NCBI GenBank assembly: GCA_015491585.1
Contig: WFVQ01000109.1
Location: 1 to 10,736, forward strand
Direction of reading: 5' to 3'
Origin: Deltaproteobacteria bacterium
GTDB taxonomy: Bacteria > Desulfobacterota > Dissulfuribacteria > Dissulfuribacterales > S140-46
DNA length: 10,736 nt
Shown here: piece after piece, positions 1-6,699 of the stretch
Layout: each line of letters starts with the position of its first letter
How positions within the stretch are numbered: position 1 is the stretch's first letter
The notes under the pieces: model-generated
What the model saw: only the letters and a program-made list of their open reading frames with translations
Told to the model about the DNA's origin: nothing
The model's database searches: none
Position numbers and translations under genes: made by a program

Positions 1-936
1 CGCATGCGCGAGGCTCTCCGGCTCCGCCACCGCTCTTATCGTACTGAGCGCAGCTATCTGGGGTGGATAGAGGAGTTTGCGGAATGGGTTGGTATTGGAC
101 CGGATAATATTTCCGCCTCTGATGTGAGGCGTTTCCTCTCGCATCTTGCGGTAGATCGCAAGGTCGCTCAATCGACTCAAAACCAAGCCTTTCATGCCCT
201 TCTTTTCCTCTTTCGGCATGTCTTGGAAAAGGGTGATCTTGATGACGTGGCGGATACCGTCCGCGCCAAGCCCAAACGCCGTCTTCCCGTTGTCTTTACT
301 CGGGATGAGGTCGAACGGATATTTGGCCACATGCGCGGAACTCCTCTCTTAATGGCAAAGTTGATATATGGTGCCGGCCTTAGGCTCCAGGAGTGTCTCC
401 GTTTGCGGATCAAGGATATCGATTTCGACAACAAGAGGATTACGGTCCGGGCTGGAAAGGGAGACAAAGACAGGATCACGGTCCTGCCGGAGTCTCTCAT
501 ACTCCCCCTGGAGTTCCACATGGAAGATATCAAGAAGCTCTATGAGCAAGACAGGGCTGCCGGCATGGATGGTGTGTGGCTGCCCGGAGCCATTGAGAGG
601 AAGTATCCCAATGCCGCCAAGGAATGGGGCTGGTTCTGGCTTTTCCCGGCGCCCAATCCAGCCGTGGATCCGCGCACTACTCGATTGCGAAGGCACCATG
701 TTCATGCCTCCACCCTCCAGCGCCACTTCAAAAAGGCCGTGAAGGCTGCTGGCATTGCCAAGAATGGAACGGTCCACTCGTTGCGGCACAGCTTTGCAAC
801 CCATCTTTTAGAGAATGGGTATGATATACGTACTATCCAAAAGTTGCTTGGGCATGCAAGGCTTGAGACGACCATGATCTATACCCACCTTGCTACAGGG
901 GCCACCCTTGGTGTTATAAGCCCTCTCGATTCATAG
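1..936 (+). CDS. intI: Integron integrase (tyrosine recombinase, IntI family), 5' end cut by window edge
   Basis: Site-specific tyrosine recombinase that would insert and excise gene cassettes at attI and attC sites. Numbering from the Met codon at position 4, the N-terminal SAM-like core-binding domain covers about residues 1-85 and the catalytic domain about 95-310. The catalytic set is complete: R127 (in GAGLRLQE), K152 (in GKGDKDR), H258 and R261 (in HSLRH), H284 (in LLGHA) and nucleophile Y293 (in MIYTH). Residues 189-216, containing ERKYPNA and the WGWFWLFP run, are the extra segment that separates IntI from XerC/XerD, and the C-terminus ends in the IntI-like SPLD. The frame is open to base 1, and IntI1 carries roughly 20 more residues before this point, so the true start is probably upstream. 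GC content looks lower than in the rest of the window. The cassette side would lie to the left, outside the window. The family call is firm; activity is inferred from intact residues. Confidence 0.93.
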   Translation, partial: RMREALRLRHRSYRTERSYLGWIEEFAEWVGIGPDNISASDVRRFLSHLAVDRKVAQSTQNQAFHALLFLFRHVLEKGDLDDVADTVRAKPKRRLPVVFTRDEVERIFGHMRGTPLLMAKLIYGAGLRLQECLRLRIKDIDFDNKRITVRAGKGDKDRITVLPESLILPLEFHMEDIKKLYEQDRAAGMDGVWLPGAIERKYPNAAKEWGWFWLFPAPNPAVDPRTTRLRRHHVHASTLQRHFKKAVKAAGIAKNGTVHSLRHSFATHLLENGYDIRTIQKLLGHARLETTMIYTHLATGATLGVISPLDS

Positions 937-949
937 AGGGAGTACCCTC
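921..949. repeat. Three-part inverted repeat straddling the intI stop codon
   Basis: CCCTCT at 921-926 can pair with AGAGGG at 935-940, giving a 6-bp stem with an 8-base loop that encloses the end of intI. GAGGG at 936-940 can instead pair with CCCTC at 945-949 across a 4-base loop, so the two hairpins exclude each other. No U-rich tract follows on either strand, so this is not a standard intrinsic terminator. It may weakly help 3'-end formation or be chance. Confidence 0.35.
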
Positions 950-1123
950 CGCATGTCTATAAATTATCCGAAAACGCGCTTTGGTCAAGGCGTTAGAGGC
1001 CGAAGGATGGGCGGTAGATGGGGCAGTTTTTTCTGGCGCTTCCAGGGCTTGGCGTCTCGATAAGCCGGTTGCGTGATTGGGTAGGGGGATGAGGCCTGAT
1101 GATAGGAACGTAGCACTGCGGCT
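937..1123. other. Convergent intergenic spacer between intI and the RACo-like gene
   Basis: A 187-base stretch between two genes that read toward each other. It contains short inverted repeats near the intI stop, a run of six T at 1027-1032, and a 4-bp hairpin at 1033-1045. No pair of attC core sites was found: GTTAGAG near 996 fails the last position of the GTTRRRY consensus and has no RYYYAAC partner. No hairpin with a following T-run gives a clear terminator for either strand. The + strand can be read as a 40-codon stopless stretch from about 967 to 1075, but it has no good start. Confidence 0.6.
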
Positions 1124-2674
1124 TCAGAAGAGATGGGCAAGCTGCCTGCGGACCGTGGGAAAGCGGCTGAGATCAGTGTGTGGAAGAAACAGGGCCGCGG
1201 TGAGTTGATTCATGAAGTCGCCGCGTACGTTCATCTCGAGGTAGGTTATCCTGGAGCATACCTCTTCCACCTCGCTGAACACCTGGCGGTCAAGCAGGGC
1301 CGAGCATGCGCCTTCCCCAGCAGCATTCCCCAGCCCCTTGAACCGCTCCAGCGGCATGTCAGGTAGCATCCCTATGGTGATGGCCTTTTGGGGATCAATG
1401 TAGTTGCCGAAGGCGCCAGCCACATAGAAGTGGTCGATATCCTCGAAGGAGATGCCCACGCTCTGGATGACCACGTTGAGAATGGTGTACATGGCTCCCT
1501 TGGAGCGGATGAGGTTCTTTATGTCGCTCTGGGTGATGTAGACTGGCTCGCCGTGGGCCGTCTCCTCGGCAGGTGCGACAATGTAGGCAGGCGTCCCGTT
1601 GATCTCCACTATCCGGCCGTGGGCTGCGCTGGGCTGGAGTTTCCCTGTGGGGTCCACTATCCCGGCGGCGAACATGGCTGCAAGGAGGTCGATGATGCCG
1701 GAGCCGCACAGACCCTTGGGCGCTTCTCCTCCTATAGTGCGGTAGGTCACTTCTCTGGTTGCAGAATCGATTTCCACCCGCTCTATGGCCCCGGGTTGCG
1801 CCCGCATGCCGCAGGCGAGTATGCCGCCCTCGAGGGCAGGGCCGGCAGCGCCTGCACAAGCAACCATCCAGTCTTTGTTTCCGAGGATCACCTCTGCGTT
1901 GGTGCCCACGTCTATCAGCATGGAGATCTCGTCGCTCTTGTGCATCCCTGAGGCGATGATGCCAGCCAACAGATCGCCGCCGAAGTAGCTGCCGACGTTG
2001 GGGAAGCAGTAGACGCAACCCTCCGGGTTTATGTTTAGCCCGATCTCTCCCGGCTTGAAGGGCTCTATCCTGTTGGCCACGGGAAGGTAGGGCTCCCGGC
2101 ATATGTGGGAAGGGGCCAGGCCCAGGAGGAAGTGGATCATGGTGGTATTGCCGGCCACAGTGACGTAGTGGATGTCTTCAGGAGCCGCGCTCGCGGCACT
2201 GCATAGCTCCTGGGCCGCGGAGTTGAACAGTTCCACCACCTCTCTCTGGAGTGTCAGCAGGCCCTCTTCCTTTCTGGCGAACAGGATCCTCTCGAGTATG
2301 TCTTCGCCGTGTGCGCGCTGGGGATTGGGGTATGAGCGGTTTCCCATCCTATGGCCGCCCGCCAGGTCGATGAGGTAGAACACCACCGTGGTGCTGCCGA
2401 GGTCCACGGCCAGGCCCAGAAGAGGGCCAGGCTCAGTGGCGGAGACATGGGCTAGTCTCCAGCCGCAGATATCGTGGACCACGGTGGCCCACGGCGACCA
2501 GTTGGAGTCGGGAAGGGCGCGCGCAAGGGGGGGGAGCATGGAGAGTGGAAACGACACACTCTCGCCCAGCTCCTCTTCAAGGGCGCTCCTCAGCCTCAGC
2601 TCGTGGGAACGGTTGTCGCTAAGCTGAGGCCCTGGGAGGCAGGGCCTCAGCCGACGTGCTGCCGGTTCACTCAT
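1124..2674 (-). CDS. RACo-like corrinoid-activation ASKHA ATPase (DUF4445), lacking the N-terminal ferredoxin domain
   Basis: 516 residues matching the family of RACo, the reductive activator of corrinoid/iron-sulfur proteins, and related DUF4445 proteins. The linker region is about residues 26-80. The ASKHA ATPase core begins at the phosphate-1 motif LAVDLGSTT (88-96), has phosphate-2 IDVGTNAEV (254-262), GLCGSGIIDL (321-330), RSKGAMYTIL (390-399) and the adenosine motif VAGAFGNYID (418-427). The C-terminus has the usual AALFLPHTDL...FP ending. The expected N-terminal [2Fe-2S] domain is absent, and an in-frame TAG at 2693-2695 rules out an upstream extension. The start overlaps the upstream gene's stop by 8 bases and has only a poorly spaced AGGG before it, so translational coupling is likely. 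No corrinoid methyltransferase gene is in the window, so the target is unknown. Family assignment is strong; function is inferred. Confidence 0.88.
   Translation of the reverse strand: MSEPAARRLRPCLPGPQLSDNRSHELRLRSALEEELGESVSFPLSMLPPLARALPDSNWSPWATVVHDICGWRLAHVSATEPGPLLGLAVDLGSTTVVFYLIDLAGGHRMGNRSYPNPQRAHGEDILERILFARKEEGLLTLQREVVELFNSAAQELCSAASAAPEDIHYVTVAGNTTMIHFLLGLAPSHICREPYLPVANRIEPFKPGEIGLNINPEGCVYCFPNVGSYFGGDLLAGIIASGMHKSDEISMLIDVGTNAEVILGNKDWMVACAGAAGPALEGGILACGMRAQPGAIERVEIDSATREVTYRTIGGEAPKGLCGSGIIDLLAAMFAAGIVDPTGKLQPSAAHGRIVEINGTPAYIVAPAEETAHGEPVYITQSDIKNLIRSKGAMYTILNVVIQSVGISFEDIDHFYVAGAFGNYIDPQKAITIGMLPDMPLERFKGLGNAAGEGACSALLDRQVFSEVEEVCSRITYLEMNVRGDFMNQLTAALFLPHTDLSRFPTVRRQLAHLF
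2623..2651. repeat. Perfect 12-bp inverted repeat inside the start of the RACo-like gene
   Basis: GCTGAGGCCCTG (2623-2634) and CAGGGCCTCAGC (2640-2651) are exact reverse complements separated by 5 bases. In the mRNA this is a GC-rich 12-bp hairpin about 24-52 bases after the A of the start codon, with loop CCUCC, which resembles the anti-Shine-Dalgarno core. No U-tract follows, so it is not a classical terminator. It encodes about residues 8-18, the part of the protein that does not resemble the family. Confidence 0.8.
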
Positions 2675-2948
2675 CCCTGTCAGGTGTGATGTCTATGACG
2701 TACTCCGTATGCTCAATGCAGTGGGCATCACCGCACCGCTCCTGTTTGAGGAACTCCTCTTCCGCCTTCTTGATCGCCCTGTTGATTCTCCACGACAGAT
2801 AGGCAGCCGCTGCCCCGAAGGCCACCACTGCCCCGAGAAAGAGGGGCAGTGCGATAAAAAAAGTTGCCACGAGCACCAGAAAGGCCCCTATAATGGCAAA
2901 AGGCGTAAACGGGCCGCCGCTTCCATAACAGTAGTATCTCGCACTCAT
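2667..2948 (-). CDS. Small two-helix membrane protein of unknown function
   Basis: 93 residues; not recognised as a named family. A short N-terminus rich in Tyr and Gly (RYYCYGSGG) precedes a hydrophobic stretch at about residues 17-53, long enough for two membrane helices hinged near P35. A charged, helix-prone segment (about 54-71) follows, then C72-GDAH-C77-IE-H80, a compact Cys/His cluster that could bind a metal, and an acidic tail. The frame stays open upstream to 3197, but the ATG at 2948 is preferred: it has an AGAGGA ribosome site and sits two bases after the PilZ stop. The longer version would overlap the PilZ domain codons and adds an Arg-rich tail typical of an out-of-frame shadow. 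Its stop overlaps the RACo-like start by 8 bases, so the two are probably made together. Any role as a membrane partner is a guess. Confidence 0.75.
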   Translation of the reverse strand: MSARYYCYGSGGPFTPFAIIGAFLVLVATFFIALPLFLGAVVAFGAAAAYLSWRINRAIKKAEEEFLKQERCGDAHCIEHTEYVIDITPDRDE

Positions 2949-2950
2949 TT

Positions 2951-3358
2951 CTAATCCTCTGTGGGCCGGGACGATGAGGGGCCGTCCCCCCCTCCTGACC
3001 CCTTCAATATTTCGGTGTCTATCCGTTCGGGATCGCCTGTATTGTAATATAAGACGTTTTTCAGGTGGGAGAAGCTCTCGATGTCGATCTCGTCGAAAAA
3101 GAGGGCCATGCCCTCGGCGTCTCTCCTCACCACGTGGCCCTTCATCTCGATGTCGAGCCCCACGCCCGCGCCGCTCAATCCCAGCCTGATATGGCACCTG
3201 GTGCCCTCTGGAAAGGTTTCGTCAGAGTAGCAGTATATCCCCTTCAGACTTATGTCCTTGGTCTTGGTGGAGGTGACGGCCCCACCTCCCTGTTCAGGGG
3301 TGACCGTTACCTTGGTCTCGAAAGGGACCCTGACGTTGCGGCGTTTGTCGATTCCCAT
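2951..3358 (-). CDS. PilZ-domain protein (probable cyclic-di-GMP receptor)
   Basis: 135 residues forming a single PilZ domain plus a low-complexity Gly/Ser/Pro tail (about 117-135). The two c-di-GMP contact motifs are present: RxxxR as R6-R-N-V-R10 in KRRNVRVPF, and DxSxxG as D35-I-S-L-K-G40. Both are the residues known to bind c-di-GMP in this family, so binding is likely. No output domain is attached, so it probably acts through a protein partner. The ATG shares one base with the argG stop (TAATG), and an AGAGGA site lies just upstream inside argG, so it is cotranscribed and probably translationally coupled. It occupies the place where argH often follows argG. A link between c-di-GMP and arginine synthesis is not established; the gene may simply ride in the operon. 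Confidence 0.88.
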   Translation of the reverse strand: MGIDKRRNVRVPFETKVTVTPEQGGGAVTSTKTKDISLKGIYCYSDETFPEGTRCHIRLGLSGAGVGLDIEMKGHVVRRDAEGMALFFDEIDIESFSHLKNVLYYNTGDPERIDTEILKGSGGGDGPSSSRPTED

Positions 3359-4566
3359 TACCTGTTCCTCTCTATCAAAGATCTTATCTTCAGCCTGAGG
3401 CCCTGGAGCCTTATGAAGCCCTCGGCGTCTTTCTGGTCGTACACCTCGTCCTCCTCGAAGGTGGCGAAGTCGGGGCGGTAGAGGGAGTACGGTGACTGCC
3501 TTCCGGTCACAGTGCAGTTACCCTTGTAGATCTTGAGCCTCACCTTCCCGGTCACACCCTTCTGGGTCTCGTCGATCATGCGCTGGAGCATGATCCGTTC
3601 AGGCGCGAACCAGAAACCGTAATAGACCAGCTCGGCGTATTTGGGCACCAGACCCTCCTTGATGTGCATCACCTCCCTGTCGAGGGTGATGGATTCCAGG
3701 GCCATGTGGGCGGTGCGGAGGATGGTGCCGCCAGGAGTCTCGTACACGCCGCGGGACTTCATACCCACGAACCTGTTTTCCACCAGATCCACCCTGCCAA
3801 CACCGTTTTCCGCGCCTATCTCGTTGAGCGCGGCCAGGAGCCTGGCCGGGGATAGAGGCTCTCCGTCGATCGCCACAGGGTCGCCCTCGTGGAATTCGAT
3901 CTCTATGTAGGTAGGATGGTCCGGGGCCTGCTCCGGGCTCTTGGTCCACACGAACATATCTTCTGGCGGTTCGGCCCACGGATCCTCCAGGATGCCGCCT
4001 TCGTAGCTTATGTGCAGCATGTTGGCATCCATGCTGTAGGGCTTCGCCTGGGTCACAGGGACCGGTATGCCGTGGCACTCGGCGAACTCGATGAGCTTGT
4101 TTCTTGAGTTGAGGTCCCACTCCCTCCAGGGGGCTATGATGATAAGGTCGGGATTGAGTGCCATGTAGGTCAGTTCGAACCTCACCTGGTCGTTTCCCTT
4201 ACCAGTGGCGCCGTGGCTTACTGCCTGCGCCCCGTGCTCCTCGGCCACCTTGACCTGCTCCTTGGCTATGAGGGGACGGGCTATGGATGTGCCCAGTAGG
4301 TACACGCCCTCGTAGACCGCATTGGCCCTGAACATGGGAAAGACGTAGTCGCGGACGAACTCTTCCTTTAGGTCCCTTATCTCCACTGCAGAGGCCCCGG
4401 TCTGCCATGCCTTCTCCTCCACCGCCTTCCAGTCCTCGTCCTGGCCTATGTCGGCGGAGTAGGCGACGACCTCGCATCCGTACGTCTCCTTTAGCCATTT
4501 GAGTATCACCGAGGTGTCGAGCCCACCGGAGTAGGCGAGCACTATCTTGTCGATTTCCCTGTTCAT
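3358..4566 (-). CDS. argG: Argininosuccinate synthase
   Basis: Cytoplasmic enzyme joining citrulline and aspartate with ATP to give argininosuccinate, the penultimate step of arginine synthesis. 402 residues, the usual length for the shorter (non-E. coli-like) family. The ATP pyrophosphatase P-loop AYSGGLDTSV lies at 11-20, the substrate-binding GATGKGNDQVRFE at 119-131, and YSMDANMLHISYEGG at 177-191. The ATG at 4566 has a GGAGA ribosome site (AGGAGAGACC before ATG) and places the P-loop at the normal distance from the N-terminus. It follows argF by 28 bases, the largest gap in the operon, and its TAA overlaps the PilZ start by one base. argH, needed to finish the pathway, is not in the window. 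No frameshift or missing key residue was seen. Confidence 0.97.
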   Translation of the reverse strand: MNREIDKIVLAYSGGLDTSVILKWLKETYGCEVVAYSADIGQDEDWKAVEEKAWQTGASAVEIRDLKEEFVRDYVFPMFRANAVYEGVYLLGTSIARPLIAKEQVKVAEEHGAQAVSHGATGKGNDQVRFELTYMALNPDLIIIAPWREWDLNSRNKLIEFAECHGIPVPVTQAKPYSMDANMLHISYEGGILEDPWAEPPEDMFVWTKSPEQAPDHPTYIEIEFHEGDPVAIDGEPLSPARLLAALNEIGAENGVGRVDLVENRFVGMKSRGVYETPGGTILRTAHMALESITLDREVMHIKEGLVPKYAELVYYGFWFAPERIMLQRMIDETQKGVTGKVRLKIYKGNCTVTGRQSPYSLYRPDFATFEEDEVYDQKDAEGFIRLQGLRLKIRSLIERNR

Positions 4567-4594
4567 GGTCTCTCCTGTCAGCGGTTGGCGATTT

Positions 4595-5515
4595 CTAATC
4601 CGATTTCTTCAAGAGCCACTGGACCAGGGCCCGCTGGATGTGCATCTTGTTCTCCGCCTGGTCCCAAACCACGGACCACGGGCCTTCGAGCACCTCGTCC
4701 GTGATCTCTTCTCCGCGGTGGGCGGGAAGGCAGTGGAGGACTATGGCGTCATCCTTGGCATGGCGCATGAGCCCGGCGTTCACCTGGTAGGGCATGAAGA
4801 CCTCCTTGCGCTGCTCGGTCTCGTCCTCCTGGCCCATGCTGGCCCAGACGTCGGTATTCACGACGTCGGCGCCGGTCACGGCCTCCACCGGATCGTTGGT
4901 CACCTCTATTGGAGCGGATGCCACAGCCCGCGCCTCGGAGAGTATCTCTTCGGCAGGCTCGTATCCCGGCGGGCAGGCCAGCACCAGGCGGAAGCTGAGC
5001 CGGGAGGCTGCCTGTATCCAGGAGTTCGCGACGTTGTTTCCATCACCCACCCAGGCTATCTTGAGCCGCCCCAGCTCATCTCCCTTCTTCTCCATCACGG
5101 TCATGACGTCCGACAGTGCCTGACAAGGATGGTGCTGGTCGGTCAGGCCGTTTATCACCGGTATGGACGACCACCGCGCCAGCTTTTCCACCACCTCCTG
5201 CCCGAAGGTCCTGACGGCAAGGCAGTGGAGGTAGCGCGACAGGACCCGTGCCGTGTCCTTCAGCGGTTCCCCGCGCCTCAACTGGAGGTCGCGTGACGAG
5301 AGAAAGGTGACGTTGCCGCCGAGGCTGAACATGGCGGCCTCGAAAGAGACCCTGGTTCTTGTGGAGGGCTTTTCGAAGAGCAGGCCCAGCACCTTGCCCG
5401 ATGCCGCCCCGCGGTCAGGCCCGTTCTTTTTTGTGTCCAGGGCCAGCTTCAGCACCTCCGCGATCTCACCGGCAGTGAGATCGAAAACCGTAAGGAAGTG
5501 TCTAATCTTGTTCAT
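4595..5515 (-). CDS. argF: Ornithine carbamoyltransferase
   Basis: Cytoplasmic enzyme making citrulline from ornithine and carbamoyl phosphate. 306 residues, normal for the anabolic type. The carbamoyl-phosphate site STRTR is at 51-55, the second phosphate-binding motif HHPCQALSD at 128-136, the ornithine-binding D222-x-W-x-S-M-G228, and the catalytic HCLPAHRGEE at 261-270. The ornithine-type motifs separate it from aspartate carbamoyltransferase. The ATG at 5515 has a GAAAGG ribosome site that overlaps the argD stop region (14-base gap). The gene sits between argD, which makes acetylornithine, and argG, which uses its product. The step from acetylornithine to ornithine (argJ or argE) must be encoded elsewhere. 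It was called argF rather than a catabolic arcB because of its place among biosynthetic genes. Confidence 0.97.
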   Translation of the reverse strand: MNKIRHFLTVFDLTAGEIAEVLKLALDTKKNGPDRGAASGKVLGLLFEKPSTRTRVSFEAAMFSLGGNVTFLSSRDLQLRRGEPLKDTARVLSRYLHCLAVRTFGQEVVEKLARWSSIPVINGLTDQHHPCQALSDVMTVMEKKGDELGRLKIAWVGDGNNVANSWIQAASRLSFRLVLACPPGYEPAEEILSEARAVASAPIEVTNDPVEAVTGADVVNTDVWASMGQEDETEQRKEVFMPYQVNAGLMRHAKDDAIVLHCLPAHRGEEITDEVLEGPWSVVWDQAENKMHIQRALVQWLLKKSD

Positions 5516-5529
5516 GATCGAGAACCTTT

Positions 5530-6699
5530 CTATTTTTTGATCGATTTCAATGTGGTGTCCAGGATGGACAGGGCTTGGTCTATCTCCGCCGCGGTGACCG
5601 TGAGAGGGGGAAGGAGCCTGATGATCCGGTCGTGGCCGAATACCACCAGCAACCCCTGCTCCAGGAGCAGGCCTCCCAGCCCTGGTGCCGGCCTTTTCAG
5701 CTCCAATGCCTGAATCAGGCCGCGTCCCCGCACCTCCCTGATCTCTGCCGAATGGCCGGCCGCAAGGCGCTCCAGCCCTTGCCTGAGATGTGCCCCAGCC
5801 GCCTTGGCGTTGTCGAGCACCCCCTCTTCCATGAGGGCGCGGAACACCGCCTTGCCAGCCTCGCAGGCCACGGGATTACCCCCGAAGGTGGAGGCGTGGG
5901 TCCCTGGAGGCAGGAATTCCATGACCTCGGCAGAAGCGGCCAAGGCTCCTATGGGTATCCCGCCGCCCAGCCCCTTGGCAAGGCACATGACGTCCGGGGT
6001 GACCGGAGTCTGCTGGTATGCGAAGAGGCTCCCGGTCCTTCCCATCCCCACCTGCACCTCGTCGAACATGAGTAGCAGATTGCGGCGGTCGCAGAGTTCC
6101 CGCGCCAGCTCCAGAAACCGGTCTTCCAGGGGGATCACTCCTCCTTCGCCCATTATGGGCTCCAGGAGTATGGCGCAGGTCCGGGAGGTAACTGCCATCT
6201 CTAAGGCCTCGAGATCATTGGGCCTCACGTGGGTGAAGCCTGCCGGAAGGGGCTCGAATCCCCTCTTGTACACCGGCTGGCCGGTGGCCGAGAGCGCGGC
6301 CAGGGTCCTGCCGTGGAACGCACCTTGGAGACAGACTATCTCATAGCTCCCACCCAGGAGGAAGTGGCCGCGCCTCCTAGCCAGCTTGATGGCTGCTTCC
6401 ACGGCTTCGGCGCCGGAGTTGCAGAAGAAAACCCTTTCCGCGAAGGAGTGGCGGCAGATCTCCTGGGCCAGTTTCTGCTGCGGGACCGTCCAGAAGAGGT
6501 TAGAGGTATGGATGAGGCGCGCGGCCTGGGCGCTCACCGCCTCCACAACCGACGGGTGGCAGTGGCCGAGATTGCACACCGCGATACCAGAGGTGAAGTC
6601 CAGGTACTCTCTGCCCTTGTCGTCGTAGAGGCGGCATCCCTCTCCTTTCACGAAGGTGACCGGAAAACGGCCGTAGGTGTTGGCCACGAACTCCTTCAT
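5530..6699 (-). CDS. argD: Acetylornithine aminotransferase
   Basis: PLP-dependent class III aminotransferase converting N-acetylglutamate semialdehyde to N-acetylornithine with glutamate as amino donor. From the ATG at 6699 the protein is 389 residues, the usual size. NSGAEAVEAAIK at 94-105 binds the cofactor phosphate, the D213-E214 pair in FDEVQVGMGRTG contacts the PLP ring, and K242 in CLAKGLGGG is the Schiff-base lysine. THASTFGGNP at 268-277 is the substrate-side loop, and the C-terminus has the family RLLPPL. The frame is open to 6825, but that extension lies inside argB and is Arg/Gly-rich. The ATG at 6699 forms an ATGA overlap with the argB stop, which decides the start. A second activity on succinyl-diaminopimelate is common in the family and cannot be excluded. 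Confidence 0.95.
   Translation of the reverse strand: MKEFVANTYGRFPVTFVKGEGCRLYDDKGREYLDFTSGIAVCNLGHCHPSVVEAVSAQAARLIHTSNLFWTVPQQKLAQEICRHSFAERVFFCNSGAEAVEAAIKLARRRGHFLLGGSYEIVCLQGAFHGRTLAALSATGQPVYKRGFEPLPAGFTHVRPNDLEALEMAVTSRTCAILLEPIMGEGGVIPLEDRFLELARELCDRRNLLLMFDEVQVGMGRTGSLFAYQQTPVTPDVMCLAKGLGGGIPIGALAASAEVMEFLPPGTHASTFGGNPVACEAGKAVFRALMEEGVLDNAKAAGAHLRQGLERLAAGHSAEIREVRGRGLIQALELKRPAPGLGGLLLEQGLLVVFGHDRIIRLLPPLTVTAAEIDQALSILDTTLKSIKK

Noticed and set aside
988..1000. Possible attC core GTTAGAG after intI
   Set aside because: The last base does not fit GTTRRRY, there is no partner RYYYAAC or long imperfect palindrome, and cassettes normally lie on the other side of intI.
1027..1045. T6 run next to a small CTGG/CCAG hairpin as a possible terminator
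   Set aside because: On the + strand the T-run comes before the hairpin, and on the - strand the hairpin is followed by A rather than U; the stem is only 4 bp.
914..1123. After the RACo-like TGA the same frame stays open for almost 70 more codons, suggesting readthrough or a recoded stop
   Set aside because: The protein already ends with the family's normal C-terminus, the extension looks random, and no recoding hairpin was seen next to the TGA.
3395..3406. CTGAGGCCCTGG near the argG end repeats one arm of the RACo-gene palindrome
   Set aside because: It encodes the conserved C-terminal LQGLRLK of argininosuccinate synthase and has no second arm, so the match is likely coincidental.
5655..5671. 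Palindrome CCTGCTCC-A-GGAGCAGG inside argD
   Set aside because: The one-base centre cannot form a good hairpin loop and the sequence encodes a plain Leu/Gln/Gly stretch; probably chance in GC-rich coding DNA.
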